Source of the DNA: Rotaria sp. Silwood1
Taxonomy: Eukaryota > Rotifera > Eurotatoria > Philodinida > Philodinidae
Direction: 5' to 3'
Length of the DNA: 64,000 nt
NCBI GenBank assembly: GCA_905250075.1
Contig: CAJNOP010000317.1
Location: 161,188-225,187, forward strand
Shown here: positions 11,666 to 24,408 of the stretch, one piece after another
Position numbering within the stretch: the first letter of the stretch is position 1
How the letters are laid out: every line of letters starts with the position of its first letter
The notes under the pieces: generated by a model
Databases searched by the model: none
The model's input: only the letters and a program-made list of their open reading frames with translations
Told to the model about the DNA's origin: nothing
Program-made: the position numbers and the translations under genes

Positions 11666-13443
11666 TATACATATTTGTATTCTTTCTTTTTGTATTGACT
11701 TTACATATAAACGAAAAAACTACAAATATTTCACTGTAATAGCTTAAATCCCAAAACCTAAATTTGAAAAATTTTGACCTATAGTGGCCGGATGTTGTCA
11801 TATAGCAACATAAAGCCATTAGGTACCTTTGCGTTTCTTTGTTCCGATAAATCGACTATTGCAACCTCTTTTATGTCGAAAAGGGATAATGACGCATTCA
11901 TCACAAGTAATAAATATAAAAAGATATGAACTTGTGAAATTTTATCATCATTGTCTTAATATATATAGGATACTACTAATTAAAAAAATTCAATAATGAA
12001 AAGTGCTTGATAACAAAAATGTTACAAAGAAGAAAATATATAAAACAGAGATGGGTATAGGACAACGTCATCTATCCTGTACTCAGCTCTGGTACGGAAG
12101 CATGATGGCCGTAAATTGTCGATCCTGACTATGGAGATGGAATGGTTACCGATGATCGGCCAGGTTTGTGCTGATCAATTAACACTATAAAGACAGGGTG
12201 ACAATACCATTTATACGGTACATATGTAGGCTAGTCCGATAACATTTCAGTATGATATGGATCTGATTTTCTAATTAGATAGTACATCTATAGAACGATT
12301 ATGAAAATGAAATTTAACACAAGCACTCATTATCTAAGTCAGTGTCTTATTTTATTTAGTAAATAAACGATACAGTAAAGAGAAGATGCAGTAGTAGACA
12401 TGCTTACTTTCAAATAACTCATTTCTCTTAAAGAATTTGTGGTCAGGTTTTTCTGACCACTTTTAATTAAACTCTTTATGGATCGGCGATGTATATATTT
12501 GTTGCGATTTCTTTTCAAACTCAAACGATGCATGTATAAATTTAGGATGAAAAATAATTTCGTATGCAATTAGTGTATATATCATGTAGAAAACTATTCA
12601 CTTTAAACTGCTTTCATTCAAAAGATGATCCGATAAATAAACACATAGAAATAAATTTATTTACGTGCACCTCTTCCTTTGTGCGATTTATCGATGAAGA
12701 GTGAATGTAATATTTCGAACGTTTCAAGTTAAAGAGAACTCGAGCGATACAGTAATATTAGTGATGATTATAAAGTTTCCCATTCCTCCGCGTGGCTTAA
12801 AAAAAGGATCCGTTCTCGCTACAACTTTCTTTGAAACCGCTAGGACTCAATCAAGGTGCGTCTTTTCCTTCAGAAAATTAGTGAATGCTTTAAAATCTAG
12901 AAAAAAAATCACTGAGAGTATCTCTAATACAGTTTGATTCTTAACATTTTTCGATTAGTGCAAATTTTGTAATATGTGCCAAAATTCAGTGACAAAAAAG
13001 CTATCGCAAAGTAGTGATTACGTACTCCATTTTGGCTAAGATTGGAATAAAAAAGTTGCACTTCAAATGGTGCCACTGTTTAAGAGATAATAGAGAAAGT
13101 TTTAAACATTTCTTCTAAAAAGTGATTCTGAGGAAAACAAGAAAGAATGTGAAGCATTGTCTGCTTTCGCAATGTGAATCTTTTTATCGTTTCCTCTTTT
13201 TTCGATCAAAATATGAATTTCAATTTTTCATTTACATTCTGCGGACAAGATAATTGAAACTATATATCGATTAGAAGAATAAAACGAAAACCTTAAAAAC
13301 TTTAAATCGCTATGCGTACAGGACAAGGTTTTCTTCAAGAATTTCGTTTTTGTTCTTTCCAGGAAAAACTGTCCTGTCCTAAAAGGACTAAATTTCCAAA
13401 ATTTAATTATGGCTCTCAATCTGCAGATCAGTTATTTTAATGT
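11666..13443. other. No supported gene
   Basis: AT-rich sequence with scattered short frames. A short block near 12780-12890 loosely recalls an aspartate carbamoyltransferase motif but is not convincing. Nothing else recognised. Confidence 0.4.
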
Positions 13444-13830
13444 TGGGATGCACCAGTTCCCGTCCGCATCGGTCGGCTGGGTATCTAGCTGTACTGGATA
13501 TCCAGTAAACTGACCTAGAGTTGATTCGACAATCAGTATCTCTGTTTTTCACCAAAGGTTTTCAGGTCAAGAAATCCAGATCTGAAATCAGAATTTCAAA
13601 ATTTTGGATTTAACTTTTTTGCCAAAAATATGACTTTTTTGTAAAAAACACCTTTTTCAGTGGAAAAGTCAAACTCAAAATTTTGAAAAATCTCTTACAG
13701 ATTCCGATGTCTCGACTTCGATAATCCTTGGTGAAAAACAGAAATACTGATTATCAAACCAGTTCTAGGTCAGTTTACTGGATATCCGGTAGAACTGAAT
13801 ACTCAGTCCGAGTGGACTGGTGCACCCCTA
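13444..13830. mobile_element. Long-TIR MITE, hAT-like ends
   Basis: An inverted repeat of about 385 nt. The left end GGGATGCACCAGT and the right end, reverse-complemented, GGGGTGCACCAGTCC match, as do internal blocks ACTGGATATCCAGTAAACTG and CTGTTTTTCACCAA. The ends recall hAT termini, but no clean 8-bp duplication was seen. No coding capacity. Confidence 0.6.
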
Positions 13831-15018
13831 GCTCCATGGTCTAAATTTTACTATATAAAGTGCACTGAAAAAAAACAGATTGTATGGAACCGTAACATGT
13901 AATAAGTTCGAATTATGCCGCACTAATAGATCAAAAGACCGCAAAGAATAATGGTTACTAACAGAGAATCTACATTGGCTATAGTTCAACACAAAGAGTT
14001 GGCTCCTAGTATGTTGTTATGACTGGTTTTTATTACAGTTCACTGACTACTCTTAAAAAGTAGGCATGCGCAAAGGGCAGATGAACTGTTTATCATCGAT
14101 ACGTCATCTGTAATTGTTCTTGACCACTTTTCAATGGAATTGGAGAGTAAAGTTCATCATATAGTATTGATGATATCAATTTCATGATAAAAATATCTAA
14201 TTATTTTCTTCCAAAGATGTTTTCAACTATCCCGAATTGAGAATCATCGTGCTTATGTAATACGAACAATATTTCACGGTTTAGAATCCTTTACTATTGA
14301 GAAGCTATCATGTTTTAAATATATGTGATTAAAACAACTCTTTATCATTATCCTGATCACTAGAGTGAAAATCGCGGATTTCTTGAAGATATAATTCGAA
14401 GAAAAAATACGTCTACACATGCTTTGAAAGTAATAGAAAAGATACAAACCATCAATGTACAAGACTACTTGCTAAAATACTTGCTGATATAAAAATTTGA
14501 TTATCTATATACTGTAGAGTAATTTCAGAGACTATCAGAGCTGTTTGTGTGTACTATGCAGAATATCCATAACTGAATAACTCAAACAGCAGGGACGAAT
14601 CTTGGTATTCTTGCGCACTAGACATCTATTTCTCTATAAACCACAACTGCCTCCATTCAAGTAACACTACTTTATCATTATTGGGTGACTGCTTGAAGAA
14701 AACTCGGGTCATATAGTCTTTATTTTCAATTTTCTACGCAGAAAATCGATTTTTAATGAAGCACAAAGCGTTACATACCTCTTCCACATGAGACTGCATC
14801 GTTCACCTATGTAGTTGTGGACGCTATTGATCAATCAAGAAGTTTGCGTTGCTACTGCTTATTTGTCACGTATAAAAAATGATTAAAAGCTATACAAATA
14901 ATCTCTAAACAGAAAAGAAATTGATTTAGCATTTATTATTAATGATGAATAATCGGGTGATCTATATGTAAAAGGTACTTTTTTTCCTTCACTTTCAAAT
15001 TCTCTTTGCTTATAATGC
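13831..15018. other. No supported gene
   Basis: AT-rich, non-coding by eye. No repeat structure of note was found. Confidence 0.4.
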
Positions 15019-15355
15019 TCGGGGTTGATCAAAAGTTCTGATTCCAGTGTTTAAAATTTTATAAAATATTTAATATCGAAAGTTTTATTGTACGAATTCA
15101 TAGTAGATGCCTCGTCTATAATAACGTATATGCCAACTCTATCTTAGATTTAATTCTAACATTCTTTTAGATTAAGATAATAAAGAACATTTTCGAAAGA
15201 GAATTTTAAAAACTTTGGAGAAGCTGTTAGAAAGGATGGAACTTTGTAGAAATAATAATGGTGAGATATTTCGAACATTTAATAAGGTAAAACTAAAAAT
15301 ATCTCTTTCTTTTTTATATTTTTACGTGATGTTATCAGAACTTTTGGTCAGCCCT
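15019..15355. mobile_element. Short MITE with GGGTTGATCAAAAGTTCTGAT ends
   Basis: A left end GGGGTTGATCAAAAGTTCTG and an inverted right end CAGAACTTTTGGTCAGCCC bound about 337 nt. The terminal repeat is about 24 nt. The A-rich AAAAGTTCTG core is typical of mariner-related MITEs. No transposase. Confidence 0.5.
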
Positions 15356-16276
15356 AAGTAGACTTTCTCTGAAAAAATATTAGACTTAAATTAACTATTT
15401 TATTAATTTTAAACAACGGAATCAGAACGTTCGGTAAACTCCAGATATGTAGCGTAATGTTGCCTAAAAAACGCTATGACGTTTTTACCAATACACTATT
15501 CCTCATTGGGTTTTTTACAGCTAAGTTTGATTCTTCTGTGAGCATTGATTGAAGTGAAAATTGGATTCAGTCCAGTTTGTAAACTAGTGAACGTCACATG
15601 GTACAATTTGTCGTATAAAAAAGAAGATCTGGCTTAGCAATCTTATTTAAAAAAGGGTGGCTTCACAAATGAGTGATGAATATAAGATTTAAAAAAAAAC
15701 TGTTTGAAAGGACCTCGTTGGATTTCGTGATCTATCTTGAATCAGGATATCATATGTGATTTTGTAGAGGAATTTATGCCACATCGAGCGATATCTAAGA
15801 AATCGAGTTTTCTTCAAATTTTGTTGTTAAATTCAATTCAATACAGTTATAGATGCTCTTCAATTTGTATACAGTTAATATTTTTCATCCTTGCATTCTT
15901 CTGCGTACTTAAAAATGATTTCTTTTCTTAGGTCAAGGTTTTTCTTGACTATGTGATGCTCCCACGTTTCCAGCTCTATGATACAAAAAAATAAGTATCA
16001 ACGTTGAACATTCACAAAAATTGGACATTATGGAGTTTTATATGGATTATAGACAACACCATTCGGAACAGCAGGGAGTGATTGTCAATTTGAAGATTGT
16101 TCGATAGAATACTTTTTTCTCCTATATAGAAAGATTGGTATGTTGACAATATTTGAACAATACTCAACAGCCCTATTATATTTCTTTATATTCTAATGAT
16201 CAGCATGACATCGCTGATGAACTAATACAAATACTTAGGGAAATCCAAAAAAAGTGGCAGTGACACTTTGTCACCG
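15356..16276. other. No supported gene
   Basis: AT-rich sequence. The short frame at 15737-15931 shows no family signature. Nothing else seen. Confidence 0.4.
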
Positions 16277-16405
16277 TAAAATGAGCTTTAGAAAAATTTC
16301 TTTTTATATGCAAGGATAGTACAAACGGTGCTCTATTTTTCTATAGTATTGAATCATTATTCAATTAATATCATAATAATAAAATTTCTATGAGAACTAC
16401 TTTTC
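16277..16405. repeat. Dispersed repeat, copy 1
   Basis: Similar along its length to 43444-43585, sharing blocks such as GCTCTATTTTTCT and ACTAATATCATAA/ATTAATATCATAA followed by AAAATTTC. A further similar pair is 16440-16560 with 56860-56980. Probably a decayed transposon family. Confidence 0.45.
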
Positions 16406-16780
16406 CATCATATGTGACGGTTATACTAATGCCTACTTAAAAAAAGAGGGAATGGCTATTTTTTGAATAATTTCTGATAGAAAAGAGATAGAGAGCTGCG
16501 GATTTCATTGTTCAAAAGAGCAGACAAAGATGCATCGAATCATACATTACAGGTTTATTTTTTAACATAATTTTTTAAAGATTTTCAATGAATTCCTTTG
16601 AAAAAGCCTCCCGCGTGAAGTGTTCACAACAGTTTTTCAATTGTCATGGGCATATTCAAATCACTAATGGAACTTTTACGAAACTGCACAATGTTCAGAT
16701 GTTTAGAATTACTCACTCAGGTGTTACAGATATTCTAGTCGGAGCTCTAAGTGATTTTTCTAGCCAGTTCTGCGAAAATA

Positions 16781-17276
16781 CAGTGAATCTCAATAGAATT
16801 TCTCCCCTATGTATTTTTTTGCTTGAGGCCTCCTCCCCCACCCAAGACCCACTTTTTGGCAGGTAAATTGACTTTTTGACCTTTCTTCTCCAAATAAAAT
16901 GGGTGAAATAAAAATTCCGAGCCCGTCATACCTTGCAGTTGATGATGCTCTTTCAAACAAAAAACAATTTAAATATATTGAATGGAAATCCACGGAAAAA
17001 TTTGGGTTGCCAAATTAGCCAAAAATAGCGAAAAATAGGTAATTTGGCAACCCAAATTTTTCCGTAGATTTCCATTCAATATATTTAAATTTTCTTTTGT
17101 TTGAAAGAGCATCATCAACTGCAAGGCATGACGGGCTCGGACGTTTTATTTCACCCATTTTATTTGGAGAAAAAAGGCCGAAAAGTCAATTTACCTCCCA
17201 AAAAGTGGGTCTTCAGTCGGGAAGAAGGCCTCAAGCAAAAAAATACATAGGGGAGAAATTCTATTGAGATCCACTG
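16781..17276. mobile_element. Near-perfect foldback MITE with TA target duplication
   Basis: The two halves, each about 235 nt, are inverted copies around a loop of about 27 nt. The element starts CAGTGAATCTCAATAGAA and ends TTCTATTGAGATCCACTG, with TA immediately outside each end. The arms differ at only a few places, so this is a fairly recent insertion of a Tc1/mariner-type foldback. No coding capacity. Confidence 0.8.
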
Positions 17277-17804
17277 TATTTTTCTTACTGAAATTGACCA
17301 TCGTAGATGGGTGTCAGTTTCTGGTTTCGTTTCGGGAACTCAGAGTCCGGGGTGGGTTTCGTTTCCGGGAACCCAGAACCCGATACGGGTTGCGTTCTCA
17401 GGAACTCGGGAACGCATACTGACTTGATACAGATTGAGCGAATAAGCACGTCCATATGTCTCAATATAATCAGAAACGTTCGGAAACAAACCTACGAGTG
17501 GGTTTTATTCCTTGTGAATGAAGCTCTAGGGAACGGGGAACTCGAACATCTCTATCATCATATTCTGCTTCAACATACATATATTCAAGTTTTCTTCTAC
17601 CATTGGCAGAAAAATTTCGATTAACGTAGAAACTAACTTGGCGAATATAAAAGTGATTGCAAATAACAGACAAACTTTATGAACCATACGAACTTAAGAA
17701 ATATTGAATGAGTGTCCTGTGTAATGGCCTATCGGTTCATACTCTTTTCATCACGTTCTTATATTGTTTCCTAGAGTGAGTAGACTGCTTTCAAGTGATG
17801 CAAT
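17277..17804. other. Non-coding; short GC-richer block
   Basis: At 17310-17420 a GC-richer block repeats variants of TTTCGGGAACCCAGA and GGGTTGCGTTCTC. It may be an old simple or tandem repeat. No gene recognised. Confidence 0.35.
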
Positions 17805-20112
17805 AATAAAATTACTAAGTGCTTGTAACTCCTCTTTATGGCCGAACAATACCTAGGACAATCCTAGAAGTTAAGCCAGTTTAATGATAATACTTGCTCT
17901 GAAGATTCGTTGGCCTATTTGGTTTTTCACATATATTCTCAAATTAACAGATGAGTCAGGATAAATCAACCATTGTTACTTCCTCATATTATTAGCACCA
18001 ACGATGCACACTCCGACGCTAAACGTAGACTAAAATGTCTCTTCTAGTCTAATTAGCTTAGGAAATCTTCTCGGATCACAGAACATGTACGGTTCGAGTT
18101 TCAAGCGGGATTTCTTGTTCTTCATTCTGTTCATTTATATATTCCTTACTCTGGAATCTGCTATGACTCACATACGATGTCTATACATATCTCTATCAAC
18201 TTTTATTGTGTCGAAACGGATTTTTGTCCAAAAACTTTCATCATTGAATTCTCTACGAAGTCCTACAGAAATGGTCAACGCGGATATAAAAGGGATAACT
18301 CACCATAGTAATACTGCAAAAGTCTATCAGCAATCACTTTTGAGCTGTTTTTATTGATACTAACTTGTATTTTTGGCTGATACTGAAGCAACATATAAAA
18401 CTTTTTAGGTAGAAAATTTCTTTTTCAGAAAAACTAGTCATTATCTTGCATGCTTTCTCTTACTATTAACACTTAAACTATTTGAAGTAGAACCGTTTCA
18501 TAATGCGTCTAGCCTTGTATAGTATCGTTTATTGGCATAAATACAAACCAAAAACTTGCTTCAAGTAAAAATTCTACAACAAGTTGCCAGTATTTTTCCA
18601 AAAACTGGAAAAATACGGTGAAAAACAGGAATATTTTCGAAAATTCATGAAAGTTAACATTTATTTAACTCTATAGGCTTTTAAGAGAAGAGTTCTAATG
18701 CACACTCACAGAGTACAGCTTTCAAAGCTTAACGAAGGGGTTTATTTAATTGGTTCCTATGGTTTGACACTATAAAAACCCAGAGAGATATCAAGCAAAA
18801 GGCTAGGGAGTCATTCATGCTCAGATACCATTATTTTCTAGTACTTTGAGTGTGCTATTGAACTACAGGAAAATTGAACTGTTTTACACTTATGATTGTT
18901 CACCGTGACCAAAATATATACATCAAAGTTTTAGAGCTAGAAGTATTTCAATGAAATCACCCTTTTTCCAGAACTATGCGCCCATTATCTGTTACTGAAG
19001 AATCTTTTATGATTTTCATCTTCATCATGGGGTATTGGATAACGCAAGTATCGAATGATTCCATTATCCCACTTTGTCATTATGACTTGAGAGTTTTCTG
19101 GATAATCTTAACCAGAGTCATTTTAGGAGAAATGCAGTTTTTCCAAAATCTACCGACGCGAATTTTGTTGATATCATAAAAACAGCTGTTATCTAATTAG
19201 AACTATTTACTCTGAAGACAATATCCTAAGCAAATTCTTCGCCAAAACCCAATTGAAGAGAAATCCCTCTACGAAAATTTTCTGAATCACTTTTTATCTG
19301 TACAGCATCATATCTAATTTTCAGCGAGGTCAAAAACTCTTCAAATAGTAAAAGAACATAATGTTGAACGGTCTTTTCTCTACGTGTGACCTCACAGAGC
19401 TGATTGACAATACCTGCTACATATGTTTTGTGACAAGCGTGGCTTTACAGTAGTTAATATTTACTATTCATTTCATGCAGAATTTCGGAACATGTCTGCC
19501 TGCAGGAAAATAGTTACTATGATACGAAAAAAAAATACAAGCTTATTGATACTATTTAAGAATAGAAAAATTCACTGAATACTGATGATAAAAAAACGCT
19601 CTCTGAAGAAAATACAATTTCAAAACACTTACATTTGCTCTCTGTATTATACGAAGTCGTGTGCGCCGACGACTAGAATAACACTAATATATCGACGTTG
19701 TTCTGTACTAGAAATAAAAACAAGACGTTGCTTATATGTACATTACTAATATAAGTTTAGTTTATGTGCCTTCATTCGTGTCTGTGAAATAACTAATTAT
19801 CAAATATGCTTGAGATACCTTGTTTATTTCATACAAGTACTATTGTTTTTTTGGTTGTTCGATCGTTTATGATGGCATATTAATAAGATATTTGATTTTT
19901 TTCCCCTTAAAAATATTATCGTCGTTTTGCTTGTTCTATCATTCATTCAGGTATATTAATGAGATACCTGATTTTTTTCCCATGAAAATATTATTCTCAT
20001 TTTGCTTATTCTATCATTAATTAAGACATTTTAATGAGATATATGTTTTTTTTTCCCCATAAAAATATTATCGTCGTTTTGCTCGTTCTATTACTCATCG
20101 TTCGAACAGCTT
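17805..20112. repeat. 2.3-2.6 kb dispersed repeat, copy 1
   Basis: Can be aligned with 29085-31735 over almost its whole length; shared blocks include GGACAATCCTAGAAGTTAAG, ACTATTAACACTTAAACTAT and GAGTACAGCTTTCAAAGCT. No protein is encoded. Its right edge (TCGAACAGCTTGAAG) runs directly into the telomere-like array at 20113, whereas copy 2 continues into unrelated sequence, so the array starts exactly at the repeat edge. Confidence 0.75.
19840..20100. repeat. Tandem repeat, about 3 units of ~85 nt
   Basis: Three successive units share ATTAATGAGATA, TTTTTTTCCC, AAAATATTAT and GTTTTGCT.GTTCTAT blocks. It is part of the right end of the dispersed repeat; copy 2 at 31.6-31.7 kb has only about one unit. 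Confidence 0.6.
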
Positions 20113-20495
20113 GAAGGATGGGTGTGGGTATGGGTGTGGGATGTGTGTGGGTGTGGATGGATGTGTGTGTGGGTGTGGATGGATGTGTGTGTGGGTGTGG
20201 ATGGATGTGGGTGTGGGTTGGTGGGGGTGTGGGTGTGGGTGTCCGTTGATCTTCACTTCATCCACACCTAAACCCATACCCACACCAACCTACACCCACA
20301 CCCACACCAACCTACACTCACACCCACACCCTCACCCACACCCACACCCACACCCCACCCACACCCACACCCACACCCACACCCCACCCACACCCACACC
20401 CACACCCACACCCACACCAACCTACACCCACACCCACACCCACACCCACACCCCACCCACACCCACACCCACACCCACACCTACACCCACACCCA
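20113..20495. repeat. Telomere-like hairpin H1: (TGTGGG)n-spacer-(CCCACA)n
   Basis: The G-rich arm (20113-20251) carries TGTGGG units mixed with GGATGGATG variants; the C-rich arm (about 20258-20495) is mostly clean CCCACA units. The spacer is about 15-25 nt. Longest array of the family in the window. It lies at the right edge of dispersed-repeat copy 1. Confidence 0.9.
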
Positions 20496-21655
20496 ACTAA
20501 ATAGACCTTTGGAAAGTTATTCTGATGTAAATTCTGCATGTGTATGAAAGTTTTAGTTTTTATTGAATACTGATATTCAAAGAAAATAATGAATCGGATA
20601 CGAAGGAACCAGTATAAGATAGTCAATCCGAAAAGTTAAGCCTGCACAAGGCTTTTGTAATATCGATGACAAGAATGGTTATTGAATTTCGTTTGATCTT
20701 CTCCAAACTCCTACCGTTGTAGCTGAAGATTCGTTGCTTGTGAAGACTAATGTTTTTTTGCGTTTCAATTTTTTTATTATACAGCCGTACAAAAACACAC
20801 GACAAACATATACTCTGCCATTGTGAATTTAACGTCAAAGTTTTTTTTTCTATTTACACAACACTCTGTTAACCTTGGACTGCATTTAATCATCGAAAAA
20901 AACTGCAAACGAAATAAATTTGAACTTTTTAGAGTTTCTTATTGCAACATAACTTGTTAGAATGTACTGCTCATATACTTGTTGTGCTATTCTAATTATG
21001 TAGCTCTATAAACAAGTTTTTTCATCATACACTCAATAATATGAATATATCAACAGTGCAGGGTGGAGTTAGCGCAGGGGATGTAATAGAAGAAAAGATC
21101 AACAGCCGCACCCACATCCACACTCATCCAAAACTCAGTAATATCTTTACCAAATCAGAAAATTTGGTGAAAATGCCAGGCACATGCCATGAATTTCCAA
21201 GTCTAGTTGTGAATGTCACGTCAAGAAGCTTTTGTTTCCATATTTTTGCCATTCAATATTAATTTTGACAATAAATTGAATAACATCGTTTTTTATCTTC
21301 ATTGCTTTAATTAGGCAGTTTTTTCTCAGTAAGAGTATGATTGTGGGTGAATATAAGTGCGGGCATGGACCTTTCGTCTATTCACACCTGTAAATACGCT
21401 CATACCATAGAGCATTCAACCCCACATCCACACTTGAAGTGAATTACCTACTGAGAAGCCGTCTAGTCATCACTAAAATATGATAAAGAGCTATTATTGC
21501 TGATGTAGCCTTTGAAGATAATATTTGGTTATTTTTCTTCACTTTATAAATATCACACGCACAAACTATATCAGTTGAGTGCAGTGGGAAAAAATCCAGT
21601 GTTCGCCTCTACGTTACTTTATTAAAAGAAAAAGACGAAATCAAACATTTTCGGA
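20496..21655. other. Non-coding, with two degenerate telomere-like inverted repeats
   Basis: At 21057-21135 and 21338-21437, G-rich pieces (GGGTGGAGTT, TTGTGGGTG) are followed by C-rich pieces (CGCACCCACATCCACAC, CCCCACATCCACAC), in the same G-then-C order as the clean hairpins but eroded. No gene was found. Confidence 0.5.
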
Positions 21656-22949
21656 ATGTCGACTGCTCTAAAACGTCGTGCTAACCGTCTCGCTTTACTT
21701 CTTAATGATCCACATCGGAAACTAGAAATCGATGAAATTTCTCGTATACATTTCACACAAACACACATACATTCACGTTTCTCAAACAATAGTCAAAATA
21801 TGGATGTTTTCGACAATTAATTTGCCCTCAAGTTTGGTTTGATGCCTATCGAAGAACTGCCACCAATTCGGCACTGAATGACGTAAATGAATTACAAAAT
21901 AATTCAAAAACACTGAATTACAAAATAATTCACTTTCTATTAGTTTCTACCAGGGTCTACTAGGGTCTACCAGGATCTACCAGGGTCTAGGGTCTACCAG
22001 GGTCTAGGGTCTACCAGGGTCTACCAGGGTCTACTAGAGTCTCGATGTGGGTGCTGCGAAACAACATACATCACATCTCTCTCGTTGTGGGTGCCGCGAA
22101 ACGACTTACATCACGTCTCTCTCGATGTGGGTGCCGCGAAACTCTGATAGACTCTAGTAGACCCTGGTAGACCCTAGACCCTGGTAGACCCTGGTAGACC
22201 CTAGACCCTAGACCCTGGTAGACCCTGGTAGACCCTAGACCCTGGTAGACCCTAGACCCTGGTAGACCCTAGACCCTGGTAGACCCTAGACCCTGGTAGA
22301 CCCTGGTAGACCCTAGACCCTGGTAGAAACTAATAGAAAGTGAATTATTTTGTAACTCAGTGTTTTTGAATTATTTTGTAATTCATTTACGTCATGGTCT
22401 CCAATTCGGGTGTATGAACATTATAATAAGTTGTGGTCAATAGATAATCGTCGTCTATGGATTATGCGCGAAGCGGGAAAATTTTATTATGAAGGACCAT
22501 ATACACAGAGGCATAGTACGAGTCGATTCATGGAATTTGCCGACAAGTACAAGAGTTTGCATGGAACTTCTGGTGAACAGGTAGAATTCCATTCAGGTGA
22601 TTCGTCTGCATGTTGCATCGAAGCCTGGAATTCAGGCATACTCGATGAGCACGAATTCAACTATCACTTGGGATTAACACACGATGAAATGAAATTTTTT
22701 ATTCAATGTTCAGTTCATCACCATGTCTCGTGCGAGTGCCTCGATATAATGCCTGATGGCACTCGTACAATCTCTCTTCAAAAAGCATTCGACAAGCGAT
22801 GCCGACTTATTCGACAATTGGCTAAGAAAAACGGTTTGGAACTGAGCACACGTAAAAAGCAATTACTTAATCGATTTGATGCGGAGACAGAAGAAGAAGA
22901 CTCATTAGATGAACTTATAGCACGATTGCTTCTATATTCACCAAATTAA
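21656..22949 (+). pseudogene. Unknown DNRRLW-motif protein, split by a transposon
   Basis: Segment 1 starts at ATG 21656 (MSTALKRRANRLALLLNDPH) and has an in-frame TAA at 21818; the same frame continues to PPIR at 21871. Segment 2 resumes at 22410 (VYEHYNKLWSIDNRRLW) and ends at 22949, rich in acidic and charged residues near the C-terminus. Removing the 529-nt insertion and one copy of its 9-bp duplication restores the frame PPIR-VYEHYN. The DNRRLW block recalls proteins of unknown function with a nuclease-like (ParB-like) N-terminal fold, but I do not assign a function. The TAA plus the insertion make it non-functional as written. Confidence 0.65.
21872..22400. mobile_element. MULE-like foldback MITE with 9-bp target duplication
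   Basis: Flanked by CCAATTCGG at 21863-21871 and 22401-22409. The terminal repeats contain GACGTAAATGAATTACAAAA and extend inward about 80 nt; between them are many copies of CCAGGGTCTA on one arm and their reverse complement TAGACCCTGG on the other, around a core with three about 45-nt units containing GTGGGTGCCGCGAAAC. A 9-bp duplication is typical of Mutator-like elements. No transposase. Confidence 0.75.
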
Positions 22950-24291
22950 AAACGTTGCTTTCACTATTGTACAAATGTCAGAAATGTTCATATACCTGTA
23001 ATAAAAGTGAACCTACTCTGTACTCGAAGATTGTTCTTCATTCAAGCAGACAATATGTTTTTATTGTTAATAGTACATAGTAGACTGAACAAAAACTTTC
23101 CAATACAGGCAGATCATAATTTTGATTGCCTACGAACCACTAAAAGACCAATAGTTTCATATTCAATAAAAGCAAAATATTCCCTCTCCTTCAAAAAGTC
23201 ATTTGAAGTATTAAAAAAGTGTTATCTATTTAACATATTATGCCAAAAATAGTATTTCTTTTTACTGAAATTATATCTATTGAATTGCAACGAGTTAAGA
23301 AGAGCGGTTCTGTGTGATATTCTGTTAAACAAATGTCTGAGGAATCCGTCGTACGAAAAATCATGAACAACTGTTGAAGAATTTAAACGATTTGTCTAAA
23401 GCTTTTGTCATTTCACTCGAAGAATCTTAGTTTTATTTCAAATAAGTTTATCTGCAATCATTTTTCAAATAATCATCTTGAATTAAAATAACTAACTTGA
23501 TTGTTTTCAAAATATTTTAAAACTCTAATTACATTGAGTTTCTTTAGAAACTATTTCATTTTTTCTTGCTGATTCTTGATTTTCAACTCGACCACATGTT
23601 TTAAAATCAGATATGTATGTGATTGTGGATCAACTATAGCCTCATACAATACGCTAACATAGCACACTCATACCGAAAACCACATCTACTCAGCTATATC
23701 CACACCCTCATTTAACAGCAAGAGAAGCAAATCTATGTGAAACATTTTTACGTAGAAGATTGAGAAAGTATTTTTGGTTTTACATAGAAATTAGTAAATC
23801 ATCATTAACTTGTTTAATAAAACTTATTGATTGAACAGAGAGATATTTTTAATATTTAACTTGATCATTAACAACTCAATCAAGATTTTCTTTAACAGTA
23901 TCACCCATATATGAATTTCATCAGAATTGGTTCAAATTTCTTAATCTGCGAACATTTCATAAATAAAAAGGAACACATTAATAAAAATGAATCAACAATT
24001 TACCAATATGAAGAATTAGTTAGTAGTTTAGACGCTAAATATTAAAATAAAATTGTTTCTCCCTATAATAACTAGTAAAATCCAAAATATAAGATTATTT
24101 TCGGTGTAACACAAACTATAACTATAATTTTCTCATAAATAATCATCAGAAATATAATCGAATCAGATGTAACGTTGAAACTCGGATCCTGTTGGATAAT
24201 GGAAAGATCCAATGAAACTTTTTTGATATGAGACTCGCTCATTTTTTTTATTGGCTCTCACTCTCGACTACTATATTTTATCATATTCTTA
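22950..24291. other. No supported gene; one degenerate telomere-like inverted repeat
   Basis: AT-rich. At 23617-23714 an eroded G-rich piece (GTGATTGTGGATC) precedes C-rich pieces (ACCACATCTAC, ATATCCACACCC). A short frame at 23007-23252 has no family signature. Confidence 0.4.
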
Positions 24292-24408
24292 GGCCCCGAA
24301 CAGACTGAACACGATAAAACTGAATTAACCAATACAATTCGCGTTGCTATGCAAAAAGGCCAATCGTGTTTCTTAATTCACTTTGAATTAGTCAGTCTGT
24401 TCGGGGCC
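24292..24408. mobile_element. Harbinger-like MITE, 117 nt
   Basis: A perfect 17-bp terminal inverted repeat GGCCCCGAACAGACTGA is flanked on both sides by TTA. A TTA duplication with GGC-starting ends fits PIF/Harbinger MITEs. Too short to code for anything. Confidence 0.75.

Noticed and set aside
12701-12937. Aspartate carbamoyltransferase fragment (LKKGSVLATTFFE).
   Set aside because: Only one short block is suggestive, the STRT core is not preserved, and flanks show no further similarity.
20111-20626. Proteins made of GVGVGV, HTHTPTP or CGCGCG across the arrays.
   Set aside because: These frames are only translations of the TGTGGG/CCCACA repeat in each phase.
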